Part shown: positions 27,438 to 37,131 of the stretch, piece after piece
Layout of the letters: the number at the start of each line of letters is the position of its first letter
How positions within the stretch are numbered: the first letter of the stretch is position 1
Assembly (NCBI GenBank): GCA_040797845.1
Contig: JBFNFA010000005.1
Location: 124,001 to 188,000, forward strand
Length of the DNA stretch: 64,000 nt
Direction of reading: 5' to 3'
Origin: Clostridium_AW sp040797845
Lineage (GTDB): Bacteria > Bacillota > Clostridia > Clostridiales > Clostridiaceae
The notes under the pieces: generated by a model
Told to the model about the DNA's origin: nothing
The model's database searches: none
The model's input: only the letters and a program-made list of their open reading frames with translations
Made by a program: the position numbers and the translations under genes

Positions 27438-27463
27438 TATATTTCTTTAAATATTGTCCTGTT
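27427..27463 (-). pseudogene. Scar of a uvrA-like gene 3' end
   Basis: 37 bases identical to 33267-33303, which span the marR ribosome binding site and the last codons (GQYLKKYIK) of the intact UvrA-like gene, in the same orientation. Together with the marR scar at 25719 it marks a former second copy of that gene pair. Confidence 0.7.
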
Positions 27464-27550
27464 GACGGTAGTTATAGAAAATTATACCATATAGTATTTT
27501 AATTATTTTTCGATATATAAAGTGTATTCAATAAATCGGAGGTAATTATT

Positions 27551-28210
27551 ATGAGTTCAATTAAAATTAATAAAACAATCTCCTATCCAATAAGCTTAGC
27601 TACTAATGAACATAAAATTAAAGACAGTAATAAGAATATAGAAAAAAATTATGATGGTGAAGCTTATAAGGATACAAATGATTCAGTTATATCAAAGAAT
27701 GCCGTAATAGGGTATGAGTTTTTGAGTCGTATTGAGGCTTCATTTAGGGATAGTAACAAATCCCACTTGATGGAAAAATATGCTTTAGAATACGAAAAGA
27801 TTAAAGGTGAAATTGCTTCTGGTAAGTATGGAAACGATACAAAAAAATATATGACATTACTAGATAATGCATTTAAAGACTCATTGGAGAATGCTATTAA
27901 TATCCTAGGAAAAACACTAGAAAAAACAAATGTCAAAGATAATAGAATAAAGTTTTCAGGAACAAATTCAATTAAGTATCAAAAGCAGCATGATACAGCT
28001 ACACTAATTGGTTGGATACTTAGAGCAGAGAATAAAAGAATTTCACAGGAAATAGAGATGTATAGGAAGAAAAAAAATCGCAGAAAGGTAGCTTCCCTAA
28101 CTCAATTAAGAAATACTTATAACCATATAATAAACAATGTTTCTGATATATCCACTAAGATAAGAAGTGATATTGATGATAATTATAGTAAAGACAAAAT
28201 TAAAGAATGA
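27551..28210 (+). CDS. Hypothetical protein, 219 aa
   Basis: I do not recognise it. It is hydrophilic and lysine-rich with no signal peptide or membrane segment, and mostly helical. The centre (LMEKYALEYEKIKGEIASGK, then YMTLLDNAFKDSLENAINIL) resembles helical bundles of small clostridial proteins without assigned function. A GGAGG site 8 bases upstream and normal host codon use support a real gene. It stands alone. Confidence 0.65.
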   Translation: MSSIKINKTISYPISLATNEHKIKDSNKNIEKNYDGEAYKDTNDSVISKNAVIGYEFLSRIEASFRDSNKSHLMEKYALEYEKIKGEIASGKYGNDTKKYMTLLDNAFKDSLENAINILGKTLEKTNVKDNRIKFSGTNSIKYQKQHDTATLIGWILRAENKRISQEIEMYRKKKNRRKVASLTQLRNTYNHIINNVSDISTKIRSDIDDNYSKDKIKE

Positions 28211-28328
28211 TTTAAAAAGCTTAGTGTTGGTAGCACTAAGCAATCCTTAGAACATTTATTTTGTTTTAGGGCTATTGGATAAAATTTATTATGTGAATTT
28301 AAGAGTTTAAAGCACTATTCTTTGTCGG

Positions 28329-28541
28329 ATGGGTGCTTTTTCTCTTTGCTATGGACTTCTATGTGAATTCCAAACGTATATGAAGGAGATTAAAAGACTA
28401 AAAAAACTTACAGCTGAGATTGAAAAGGAGGGGTATGGATATAATGAAAATAAAGTTAGCACCACCGAACAAAAAATAACTACTGAAAGCAAAGAGCGGC
28501 TACGTCCCTGGATAACGAATTCTAAGCTTCAGAGGGAGTAA
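28329..28541 (+). CDS. Doubtful short ORF ending in repeat copy B
   Basis: 70 codons; the last 15 or so (ERLRPWITNSKLQRE) are translated from the repeat at 28499-28566, so if this was a gene its 3' end has been replaced. The middle is charged (KEIKRLKKLTAEIEKEG). There is no clear ribosome binding site for either ATG (28329 or 28380). Probably a fragment. Confidence 0.25.
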   Translation: MGAFSLCYGLLCEFQTYMKEIKRLKKLTAEIEKEGYGYNENKVSTTEQKITTESKERLRPWITNSKLQRE

Positions 28542-28566
28542 AAACTCCCTCTGAAGCTTAGAATTC
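28499..28566. repeat. Repeat copy B with perfect 23-bp hairpin
   Basis: CTACGTCCCTGGATAA is shared with the 161-bp repeat (plus strand at 54602), and the following TTCTAAGCTTCAG...CTGAAGCT.AGAA hairpin matches it in outline but is shorter. 28517-28539 and 28544-28566 are exact reverse complements around an AAAA loop. Confidence 0.8.
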
Positions 28567-28770
28567 TGTTTATTGATAAAGTGATATTATAAAGATGCAA
28601 GACTAAAGGTTTTAATGTTTAATTATATAAAAATATAAAAAATATAAAAAATACGTAAAATTATATATGTTGATTTTTATTTTAGTTTGTGGTAAATATA
28701 CCTATAGGGTCATTTACAATTTTTGGAATTTTTCCATAAAAAATATAAAATAAGAAGGGTGGTAATAACA

Positions 28771-30228
28771 ATGAAAGAAGTACTTAAAGATGTACAACCA
28801 GTTGAAGTATTTAAATACTTTGAAAAGCTATCACAGATTCCAAGAGGATCTGGAAATGAAAAAGGGATTAGCGACTATTTAGTATCCTTTGCTAAGGAGC
28901 ATAATCTAGAATATGTTCAGGACTCCGCATTAAATGTTGTTATAAAAAAGAAAGCAACATCTGGATATGAAAACAGTCCTGCTATTGTTTTGCAAGGTCA
29001 TATGGATATGGTGTGTGAAAAAAATATAGGTATAGAACATGATTTTACTAAGGACCCGCTAAAGTTAAGAATAATTGATGACATGATATATGCAACTGGC
29101 ACAACTTTGGGAGCAGATAATGGAATTGCGGTTGCAATGGGACTAGCAATTTTGGCTTCTAATGAATATCAACATCCGCCAATAGAATTGCTTGTTACCA
29201 CTTCAGAAGAGACAGGAATGGATGGAGCAATGGCATTAGAACCTAAAAATATAGAAGGAAGAACACTTATTAACATAGACTCCGAAGAAGAAGGTACTCT
29301 ATTAGTGAGCTGTGCTGGTGGAGTTACAGTTAAAACAACAATTCCTGTAGCATTGGAAGCAATAGATACAAACCTTGTTCCATATATAATTAGAATAAGA
29401 GGCTTAAAAGGTGGACATTCTGGAATGGAAATAGATAAAGAAAGGGGTAACTCAAATAAATTAATGGGTCGTATACTTATGTCTATTTTATCTGAAATAG
29501 ATTTTAGACTCAGTTCATTAAATGGTGGATCTAAGCACAATGCTATTCCACGTGAGACAGATGCTGTTATCTTAGTAAGAGCCGAGGATAAAGCTTTAGT
29601 TGAGCAAAAAATATCTGAGTGTGAAGAATTATTTAAAACTGAATTGAGAACACCAGATCCTGATGTAAGAGTAGAATTTGAAGTTTTACCTACCTTGCCT
29701 CAAGAAATGCTTTCAAAAGAATCAACTAATAATGTAGTTAACTACTTATACTTGGTTATAAATGGGGTAGCTTCCATGAGCATGGATATTAAGGGTTTAG
29801 TAGAAAGCTCCTTGAATCTTGGAATAATTTTTACTCATAAAGATTTCGTAGAATTCATAAGCTCAATCAGAAGTTCCGTTAGAAGCTTAAAGAACGAATT
29901 ATATAATAGATTAGTTGTAACAGCTAAACTGAATGGTGGAAGTGTTGTTGCCGAATCTGGTTACCCTGAATGGGCATATAATCCTGATTCAAAAATAAGA
30001 ACAATTTTTGAAGATGTATATGAAAAAATGTACAAAAAGAAACCTCATATAACTGCAATTCATGCTGGGCTTGAGTGCGGACTGTTTGCAGAAAAATTTG
30101 GTGAAATAGATGCTATTTCTTTTGGACCAAATCTATATGATGTTCACACTCCAAATGAACATATGAGTATTTCTTCAGTTCAGAGGACCTGGGAATACTT
30201 ATTGGAAGTATTGAAGAATGTAAAATAA
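28771..30228 (+). CDS. pepD: Aminoacyl-histidine dipeptidase (M20C)
   Basis: 485 aa. LQGHMDMVCE and TTLGADNGIAVAMG carry metal ligands, TTSEETGMDGA the catalytic Glu pair, GGHSGMEIDKERGN the dimer-lid His, and IHAGLECGLF the C-terminal ligand block. It hydrolyses Xaa-His and other dipeptides in the cytoplasm. ATG 28771 follows GAAGGGTGG. It is followed after 237 bp by an OPT peptide transporter, which fits peptide use as a nutrient. Confidence 0.93.
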   Translation: MKEVLKDVQPVEVFKYFEKLSQIPRGSGNEKGISDYLVSFAKEHNLEYVQDSALNVVIKKKATSGYENSPAIVLQGHMDMVCEKNIGIEHDFTKDPLKLRIIDDMIYATGTTLGADNGIAVAMGLAILASNEYQHPPIELLVTTSEETGMDGAMALEPKNIEGRTLINIDSEEEGTLLVSCAGGVTVKTTIPVALEAIDTNLVPYIIRIRGLKGGHSGMEIDKERGNSNKLMGRILMSILSEIDFRLSSLNGGSKHNAIPRETDAVILVRAEDKALVEQKISECEELFKTELRTPDPDVRVEFEVLPTLPQEMLSKESTNNVVNYLYLVINGVASMSMDIKGLVESSLNLGIIFTHKDFVEFISSIRSSVRSLKNELYNRLVVTAKLNGGSVVAESGYPEWAYNPDSKIRTIFEDVYEKMYKKKPHITAIHAGLECGLFAEKFGEIDAISFGPNLYDVHTPNEHMSISSVQRTWEYLLEVLKNVK

Positions 30229-30296
30229 GACACATTTAAAAAATATCCGTCGATAATTGACTTGTTATTTATTTTAATGTGCCTAATTAAATGTTT

Positions 30297-30328
30297 GGAC
30301 CAAAGATTTTGATCTTTGGTCCTTATAA
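30297..30328 (+). terminator. Terminator after dipeptidase gene
   Basis: GGACCAAAGAT pairs perfectly with ATCTTTGGTCC around TTTG; a T-rich tail follows. Confidence 0.85.
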
Positions 30329-30465
30329 TTTATTATTCTAATTAGTAGCCTCATTGCAATTAAATAAGTAAAAAAATTTATATTTAAAAATATTTTAAAA
30401 ATGGTATATTTTAATGGAAAATATATTATAAATAATATGTATATAATACATTAGGGGGATATATC

Positions 30466-32385
30466 ATGGATAATAAGTTATCTAAATATGCATATGGTGG
30501 TGTAGCTGGTAAAGACTACGTACCTTACGTTTCTAGTGGTTCTAAATCTGGTGGAAACGTTGTCGTATTGATAATTGGTATCATTTTGTCTGCTTTGTTC
30601 GCAGCATCTACTGCCTATTCAGGTATGAAATCAGGTCTTACAGTTGCGGCTGGTATACCTGGTTCTATATTAGGCTCTGCTCTTATAGCTGTATTTTCTA
30701 AACAAAAAGGTATTTTGGGTAAAAACCTAATTCAAGGTATGTCAAGTGGTGCAGAATCTGTTGCTAGTGGTATAATATTTGTTTTACCAGCAATTCTATT
30801 AATAGGTTCTAAAGTTACTTTCTTAGAAGGTTTTGTTGTTGGTGTAGGTGGAGTTTTATTCGGTATAGGAATAGCTTCTCTTGTTCACAATTACTTAATG
30901 GTTGAAGAACACGGTAAATTAATGTACCCTGAGTCAATGGCTATAGCTGAAACACTTGTTGCTTCAGAAGGTGCTGGAGAATCAATGAAGTACATGGGAA
31001 TAGGGTTTGGAATAGGCGGTATTATAACTGTTGTAACTAGCTCATTTTTAAATGTAGCTAACAACGTTATAAGCTACGTAAATGAAACCTTCTACAAGTG
31101 GAAATTTGAAGTTGAAGTCAGTCCCCTATTACTAGGTATAGGATATATAGTTGGTTTAGAGGTTTCTTTAACTATGTTTGCTGGTTCTATATTATCTAAC
31201 TTCTGTATTATGCCTTTAATAGGTTACTTCTCTGCTCTTGCACAAGACGGTGCAGCTGTATGGAATGATCCTAATGTTGCTATAAACGCTATGCAGGTTA
31301 AACACATAGCTGGTAGTTATGTAAAATATATCGGTGCTGGAATAATGCTTTCTGGTGGTTTAATAGGTGCTATAAAGCTTATACCTACAATAGTATCTTC
31401 CATAAAAGAAACTATTAATGCTAAGTCTTCAAATAGTGGTAAGGGTTCATCTGCTGGAAACAGAATATTACTTGGTGGTATAGTAATATGTTTCATAGGT
31501 GGTTTCTTGATATCTGGTGGTAATATATTAATGGCAATAGCTGCTTCTATTTTATCATTATTCTTATCATTGCTATTTGTTATAGTTTCTGGTCGTTTAA
31601 CTGGTACTATAGGAACTTCGAACCTTCCTGTATCTGGTATGACTATAGCTTCTATAGTTGTTGTAACATTATTATTCGTTGCAATGGGATGGAAAAATCC
31701 TGAAAGCAATAGATCATTACTTTTATTTGGTACATTTATAGTTACTGCTGTAGCTATGGCTGGTGGTTATTCTCAATCACAAAAAGTTACTTTCATAATA
31801 GGTGGCGACAAAAATGAAATGCAAAAATACTTTGCTATAGCTGGTATAGTTGGTGTTACAGTAGTTGTTGGTACTATATTATTACTTTCTGACCAACTTG
31901 TAATGACTGGTGATAACGTTCCATTTGCACTACCTCAAGCTAACTTAATGTCAACATTAACTGCCGGTATAATGTCAGGTAAATTACCTTGGGTTATGAT
32001 AATTGCTGGTGCTGTTATGGGAGTTGTTTTATTCTTATTAAACCTTCCTGTAATGACAGTTGCTATAGGATTCTATTTACCAATATCTACAACTTCTATA
32101 ATACTAATAGGTGCATTAGTTCGTTTATTTGTAGAAAGAACTTGTAAATCTGAAAAAGAAAAAGAAGTTAAAGTTTCTAATGGTATAAGTTTATCATCTG
32201 GACTTGTTGCTGGTGGTTCTATAATAGGGCTTATAGGTATAGCACTTCAAGTAACAGGTGTTATAAAAGGAGCTGGACCAAGTGGATTCAGTGCTTCTAA
32301 TGGAATGGCGTTTATAATATTAGTAGGTCTTATAATAGCTACTATAATACCTATAATGAACAGTAAGGTGAAAAATGCTGAATAA
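30466..32385 (+). CDS. OPT-family oligopeptide transporter
   Basis: 639 aa with about 15 hydrophobic segments. The N-terminal SGMKSGLTVAAGIPGSILG and the NLIQGMSSGAESVASG stretch are typical of bacterial OPT proteins, which import peptides with protons or sodium. Strong GGGGG-type site. The C-terminal 11 bp overlap a PqqD-like gene, so the two are cotranslated. Proximity to PepD suggests import of peptides for degradation. Confidence 0.92.
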   Translation: MDNKLSKYAYGGVAGKDYVPYVSSGSKSGGNVVVLIIGIILSALFAASTAYSGMKSGLTVAAGIPGSILGSALIAVFSKQKGILGKNLIQGMSSGAESVASGIIFVLPAILLIGSKVTFLEGFVVGVGGVLFGIGIASLVHNYLMVEEHGKLMYPESMAIAETLVASEGAGESMKYMGIGFGIGGIITVVTSSFLNVANNVISYVNETFYKWKFEVEVSPLLLGIGYIVGLEVSLTMFAGSILSNFCIMPLIGYFSALAQDGAAVWNDPNVAINAMQVKHIAGSYVKYIGAGIMLSGGLIGAIKLIPTIVSSIKETINAKSSNSGKGSSAGNRILLGGIVICFIGGFLISGGNILMAIAASILSLFLSLLFVIVSGRLTGTIGTSNLPVSGMTIASIVVVTLLFVAMGWKNPESNRSLLLFGTFIVTAVAMAGGYSQSQKVTFIIGGDKNEMQKYFAIAGIVGVTVVVGTILLLSDQLVMTGDNVPFALPQANLMSTLTAGIMSGKLPWVMIIAGAVMGVVLFLLNLPVMTVAIGFYLPISTTSIILIGALVRLFVERTCKSEKEKEVKVSNGISLSSGLVAGGSIIGLIGIALQVTGVIKGAGPSGFSASNGMAFIILVGLIIATIIPIMNSKVKNAE

Positions 32386-32725
32386 TAACGAAGAGGTCTT
32401 AAGCATAATATTTAAAATCTCTGATAGTTTAGAATATGAAATAGATAAGAACAATATTGTGACAATACTTGAAAAACAAGATCACAAGATCCAAAACTTC
32501 TTTAGAAAATTTAAATTTAGAATTCCAGAATATAAGAGAATTTCTATAGATGAATATGGAAGTTATGTATTTTTGCAAATAAATGGCAAGAAAACTGTAA
32601 AAGATATTGGAGAAAATCTAGAAGCAAAGTATGGTGATAAAGCTCACCCACTTTATGAAAGATTATTATTGTTCTTAAACCATATTGACGTTAATTGTCA
32701 CTATATAGAAAAAACAAATTTCTAA
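32375..32725 (+). CDS. PqqD-like domain protein cotranslated with OPT transporter
   Basis: 116 aa. The C-terminal 65 residues (DEYGSYVFLQINGKKTVKDI, then AHPLYERLLLFLNHI) match the PqqD/RRE peptide-binding fold. The start lies 11 bp inside the transporter gene. PqqD proteins normally hand precursor peptides to radical SAM enzymes; none is adjacent here, so a role with the transporter, such as peptide recognition, is an inference. Confidence 0.7.
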   Translation: MLNNNEEVLSIIFKISDSLEYEIDKNNIVTILEKQDHKIQNFFRKFKFRIPEYKRISIDEYGSYVFLQINGKKTVKDIGENLEAKYGDKAHPLYERLLLFLNHIDVNCHYIEKTNF

Positions 32726-32730
32726 TACAA

Positions 32731-32765
32731 AAGATGGCACTACATTGTAGTTGCCATCTTTATTT
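32731..32765 (+). terminator. Terminator of the OPT operon
   Basis: AAGATGGCA pairs with TGCCATCTT, with an inner TACA/TGTA pairing, then T residues. Confidence 0.8.
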
Positions 32766-32838
32766 ATTTAACAAGCTCCATAGGCTATATTGGGAAATGA
32801 TAACTTAAAAAGTTTAAGGTAGAAGAAAATAAAATTTA

Positions 32839-33258
32839 TTACTCCTTTATATATGAATCAGTAATTTTTTTACAAAGTTTAAGGAAGCAATCTAATTCTT
32901 TTTCTGTCAATGTATTTTCAATTAAATCCATTATTTCATTTCTGAAATTTTCTGACCTTATGAGAAAATTTCTACCCTCGGGAGTAAGCATGATGTCATA
33001 AGCTCTGCGATCTGTTTCACGTCGTTTTTGTATAATATAATTTTTCTCTAAAAGTCTTTTGGTAAGTTTGGACATTCCAGCTTGGGAAATGCCACGAATT
33101 TCTGCCAGCTCCTTTGTAGTTTTAGAGCCTTGCTTATCTAAGATATCCAATACGTTGTATTGAGCAGTTGTTACCCCTTCAATATTAAAGCGATTGATAT
33201 TGCTGATAATCATGCATTGAAAGGGGATATAGTATTGTTCCAACTCTTTTTTACCCAT
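32839..33258 (-). CDS. MarR-family transcriptional regulator
   Basis: 139 aa with the MarR winged helix (TTAQYNVLDILDKQGSKTTK, then GISQAGMSKLTKRLLEKNYI and DRRAYDIMLTPEG). It follows the UvrA-like gene by 10 bp and is transcribed with it, so it probably represses its own operon through the palindrome at 35575-35597. The last 43 bp also occur as a scar at 25719. Confidence 0.9.
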   Translation of the reverse strand: MGKKELEQYYIPFQCMIISNINRFNIEGVTTAQYNVLDILDKQGSKTTKELAEIRGISQAGMSKLTKRLLEKNYIIQKRRETDRRAYDIMLTPEGRNFLIRSENFRNEIMDLIENTLTEKELDCFLKLCKKITDSYIKE

Positions 33259-33268
33259 AAAAATCTCC

Positions 33269-35536
33269 TTATTTTATATATTTCTTTAAATATTGTCCTG
33301 TTATAGAAGACTCACAATTTATTAAATTTTTTGGTGTTCCTTCAAACATTATATTACCACCATTTTGTCCTGCATGAGGACCTAAATCAATAATCCAGTC
33401 CCCTTGACTAATCACATCTAGATTATGCTCTATGACAATTACTGTGCTGCCTTGGTCAACAAGGCGATTTAAAGTTTTAAGAAGTTGTGATATATCGGAC
33501 ATATGAAGTCCTGTTGTAGGCTCATCTAACACATAAATATTTCCTCTACTCTCCAATTCAGATGCAAGCTTCACTCTTTGAAGTTCTCCGCCAGATAAAG
33601 TATTTAGTGGCTGACCAAGTGTAATATATGAGGCCCCTACATCTACAAGCCTCTTGAGAACAGCGGATATTTCTTTTTCATAGAAGAAAGCTAAGGCTTC
33701 ATCAACCGTCATATTTAAAACTTCACTTATGTTTTTATCACGGAATTTGCAGTCTAATACTTCATCTGTGAAGCGTTTTCCTTGACATACCTCGCACACA
33801 GTTTCAATTGTGTCCATAAAAGCCAAATCTGTATAGGTTACCCCTAGACCTTTGCAGTTTGGGCACGCTCCTTCTGAATTGAAGCTAAATAAAGCAGGCT
33901 TCAAGTGATTTGCCTTTGAAAACAACTCTCTTATATTATCAAATATTCCTGTGAAAGTGGCAATATTTGATCTCTTTGAAGCTTGAATAGGTTTTTGGTC
34001 AATAAAAATTGTGTCGGGATAAAACTTTGGAAGAACCTGATTGATTAAAGTACTCTTACCTGAACCTGCAACCCCGGTTACAACTGTCATAACACCTTTT
34101 GGGATATTTACACTAATGTTTTTAAGGTTATGCAAATGTGCGTTTTTTAAAGACAAATATCTAGTGGAGGTTCTATAGTTTTCTTTAAGCTTAGCATGAC
34201 TATATAAATATTTACCAGTGAGCGTATTGGAATGAGCTAGACCTTCTAAAGTACCCTGATACATGATTCTACCGCCGTTAATACCAGCTTTTGGCCCTAT
34301 ATCAATAATGTAATCAGCGATTTCTATAACATCTGGATCATGCTCCACAATTAATACCGTATTTCCTTTGTCTCGTAACTGTTTCAAAAGTACATTGATT
34401 TTATTAACATCATGAGGATGCAAACCAATACTTGGTTCATCAAAGATGTAAGTAAGATCCGTTAAACTGTTGCCTAACTGACGAACCATTTTTATTCGCT
34501 GGGATTCACCGCCAGAAAGGGTAGAAGTTTCCCTGCTTAATGTCAAATAACCTAGACCAATAGATACTAAATGCTCTAAGCGATCTGAAATTGCTCCAAC
34601 CATAGTGGCAGCCTTGGGCTCATGAATTGTATGAATAAAATCAAGTAAGTCTGTTATTTGCATCTTAACACAATCTGATATATTTTTATTATTTATTTTA
34701 CACCCTAAAACATCTTGTGTTAATCTAGCTCCATTGCAAACAGGGCATATTTCTTTACCAATAATTTTAGCTATTTCATTTTTATATTTGACGGATTTAC
34801 CGCCTTCTTTTTTTAGAAAACTTCTCTCAATTCGAGGAATGAGTCCTTCGTAAAGAGAAGTTTTTGGCCATTCTGGATCAGAAGTGGTTACTTTAATATC
34901 GGATTTATATAAAAGCAACTCCAATTCTTCTTCTGTAAAATCTTTAATTTTCTTATCATTATCAAAAAAGCCTGAATGAATATATCTTTTCAATCTCCAA
35001 CCTCCCGGTTCAAAGGTAGGAAATAAAATTGCACCTTCGTTAAGGGATTTGTTTTTATCCAACAACTTATCAATATTTATCATATCTATTTTCCCAAGTC
35101 CCTCACACTTAGGGCACATGCCTTGAGGATTATTAAAGGAAAAAACATCGGAGTAACCCACAAAGGGTTTCCCTATACGGGAAAATAATAATCTTAGCAA
35201 TGAATATATATCCGTAATGGTTCCAACCGTTGACCTTGAGTTTCCCCCAATACGTTTTTGGTCAATGATAATTGCTACAGATAAGTTTTCGATAGCATCA
35301 ACATTTGGTTGCCCATAGTGAGGCAAACGATGGCGGATGAAACTGGAATAAGTCTCATTTAATTGTCTTTGGGACTCTGCCGCTATTGTATCAAATACCA
35401 AAGATGATTTTCCCGAACCTGAAACACCTGTAAAAACAGTTATTTTCTTCTTTGGAATTTTCACATTTAGATTTTTAAGATTTTTTTCTCTCGCTCCTAT
35501 AACATGTATATATTCTTCAATATTTTCACTACTCAT
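33269..35536 (-). CDS. UvrA-like ABC ATPase (short UvrA paralogue)
   Basis: 755 aa against about 940 for canonical UvrA. First Walker A TGVSGSGKSS (36-45), zinc-binding CPKCEGLG, signature LSGGESQRIKM, second Walker A TGVAGSGKST, CPNCKGLG, signature LSGGELQRVKL and VIVIEHNLDVI. The shorter N-half suggests absence of the UvrB-binding insertion, as in UvrA2-type proteins linked to drug resistance or DNA-intercalator protection. Cotranscription with MarR supports an inducible resistance role (inference). Confidence 0.88.
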   Translation of the reverse strand: MSSENIEEYIHVIGAREKNLKNLNVKIPKKKITVFTGVSGSGKSSLVFDTIAAESQRQLNETYSSFIRHRLPHYGQPNVDAIENLSVAIIIDQKRIGGNSRSTVGTITDIYSLLRLLFSRIGKPFVGYSDVFSFNNPQGMCPKCEGLGKIDMINIDKLLDKNKSLNEGAILFPTFEPGGWRLKRYIHSGFFDNDKKIKDFTEEELELLLYKSDIKVTTSDPEWPKTSLYEGLIPRIERSFLKKEGGKSVKYKNEIAKIIGKEICPVCNGARLTQDVLGCKINNKNISDCVKMQITDLLDFIHTIHEPKAATMVGAISDRLEHLVSIGLGYLTLSRETSTLSGGESQRIKMVRQLGNSLTDLTYIFDEPSIGLHPHDVNKINVLLKQLRDKGNTVLIVEHDPDVIEIADYIIDIGPKAGINGGRIMYQGTLEGLAHSNTLTGKYLYSHAKLKENYRTSTRYLSLKNAHLHNLKNISVNIPKGVMTVVTGVAGSGKSTLINQVLPKFYPDTIFIDQKPIQASKRSNIATFTGIFDNIRELFSKANHLKPALFSFNSEGACPNCKGLGVTYTDLAFMDTIETVCEVCQGKRFTDEVLDCKFRDKNISEVLNMTVDEALAFFYEKEISAVLKRLVDVGASYITLGQPLNTLSGGELQRVKLASELESRGNIYVLDEPTTGLHMSDISQLLKTLNRLVDQGSTVIVIEHNLDVISQGDWIIDLGPHAGQNGGNIMFEGTPKNLINCESSITGQYLKKYIK

Positions 35537-35574
35537 AAAATCACCTCTAAAAATTATCTTAAGTAAAATGCATT

Positions 35575-35597
35575 ACCTAGTTAATATATAACTAGGT
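35575..35597 (-). promoter_or_regulatory. MarR operator over the uvrA-like promoter
   Basis: ACCTAGTT-N7-AACTAGGT is a palindrome. On the minus strand it lies just after a promoter with TTTACA, a 17-base spacer and TATACT (about 35603-35632), so bound MarR would block transcription start. Confidence 0.75.
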
Positions 35598-35832
35598 TAA
35601 GTATATTTTACTCCTTTTTTTATGTAAATTCAACTGTTAATAAATTTATGAATAAGGGGAAAAGGTTCAGAAGTGTTTTATAAATAATAACGATAGAGAA
35701 TAAACATAAATTGAAACATATAATTTGGTAATATATACTATAATTATAGATATTATAGGGAGTAATAATTATGGATAGTCGTTATATTTTTGTAAATAAA
35801 GCTATATACATGAAAGAATTTGGGAGGAACAA

Positions 35833-36606
35833 ATGGGATTAACAAAGTTGCAAATTTTAAGGTTGCGGAGAGAGATAGAAGATAAAGTAAATGATTTTCT
35901 AGAGGATAATAGTAAAAGCACTAACAAAACTAAGTCAACTGAATTTATGGAGGTTAAGTTAAAAGAAAACATTAGAGTAAAATCAATTAATAAATTAAAC
36001 GAAATGATAAAAGAACGAATACTTTATATGCCAATAGATTATGTGGATTTTGAAAACGAAATTAATGAATTTCAGGTAGTTATAGGCATAGATAGAGGAA
36101 ATAAAATTTCTTCAGTTTATGAAGATAGTTGGGAGTGTGGAGAAAAAATAACCCTTCTTCTAGAAGTAAAAGCTAAATTATTACAATCTGAACTTAAATA
36201 TAGATTTGAGCATAACTATGAAGTAGTTAAGTTTGGAGAGGTTAAAATAACTCCTGTTTTAGGAGAAAGAACTATTCCTAAAGAAAAAGTAGATGATTAT
36301 GGTTTATCATTCCCCTGTGAAGCCAAAGATGCTGCACATGTTGAAAGCTCTCAATTAAGTGAAAGTGAGATATTGGACTTTCTTTATAAATATCATACAA
36401 GACTTTTTGATGATTTGTATAAAGGTGATACAATTAAAGGCAATATATTATTTGTTTTTGTAGATGAAAGCAAATGTACAGATTACGGAGACATTAATGA
36501 TGACGATGATAGCTATAATCATGAATATAATCTAGATAATTGGAGCAGAGAAGATATTAATGAATACTATGGCTATGAAAGAGATTATGATGGCGATTTG
36601 GATTAG
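35833..36606 (+). CDS. Hypothetical protein with acidic C-terminus, 257 aa
   Basis: I do not recognise it. It is soluble; the middle (YVDFENEINEFQVVIGIDRG, EKITLLLEVKAKL) is alpha/beta-like, and the last 40 residues are very rich in Asp, Glu and Tyr (DDDDSYNHEYNLDN). GGGAGG precedes the ATG. A possible 23-codon leader frame at 35771-35842 overlaps the start. It stands between the UvrA-like operon and the caspase-like gene and may belong to the accessory island. Confidence 0.65.
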   Translation: MGLTKLQILRLRREIEDKVNDFLEDNSKSTNKTKSTEFMEVKLKENIRVKSINKLNEMIKERILYMPIDYVDFENEINEFQVVIGIDRGNKISSVYEDSWECGEKITLLLEVKAKLLQSELKYRFEHNYEVVKFGEVKITPVLGERTIPKEKVDDYGLSFPCEAKDAAHVESSQLSESEILDFLYKYHTRLFDDLYKGDTIKGNILFVFVDESKCTDYGDINDDDDSYNHEYNLDNWSREDINEYYGYERDYDGDLD

Positions 36607-37131
36607 TGTACATAAGTATAAATTTATTTGTTTTTAAATATTCAAAGTCAATAATGAATTTGCAATAAGGGGAATCCTTTAATGATGGGGGGTCTCCTTA
36701 TTTTTATATGCGCCTGAAATTATTATATTGAAATATAGTACTTGCTAAAGATTAAGTTTTAATTTTTCTTATGTTAATTAATTTATAGATAAGAAAAAGT
36801 ATGAACTTTAAAAAATTGTCATTTTTGATTGGTTTTATATTGACAAAGTTTCCAAAATTTGAAGGAAATTAAGTTTGTTTGTAGAATAATTGAATTATTG
36901 GAGTTTAAGATATGAATATAATGTCTATAATGGGAAATTGAGATATGATTATTATAATAGTCAATGTTAAGTTAGTTCATAAAAAGTTTAAAATATAAAA
37001 AGCGAAAAAAGATAGTTGATTTAGTTGTTTTTTTAACAGATTAGTAAAAATATAATAAATAATTTTAACAAAACTAAGATAGTTACCTTTAAGAACAAAG
37101 TAGGTTTATTATTGATATTGGAGGTGTTATT
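36607..37131. other. AT-rich non-coding gap
   Basis: A terminator at 36664-36708 follows the acidic protein gene. The rest is very AT-rich with no gene, ending in the GGAGGTG site of the caspase-like gene. Confidence 0.6.
36664..36708 (+). terminator. Terminator after the acidic protein gene
   Basis: AATAAGG pairs with CCTTATT, with further GGGA/TCTC-type pairing inside and a T run after it. Confidence 0.7.

Noticed and set aside
35771..35842. 23-codon frame overlapping the start of the acidic protein gene
   Set aside because: It has a GGGAG-like site, but no regulatory codon pattern or hairpin supports a leader peptide.
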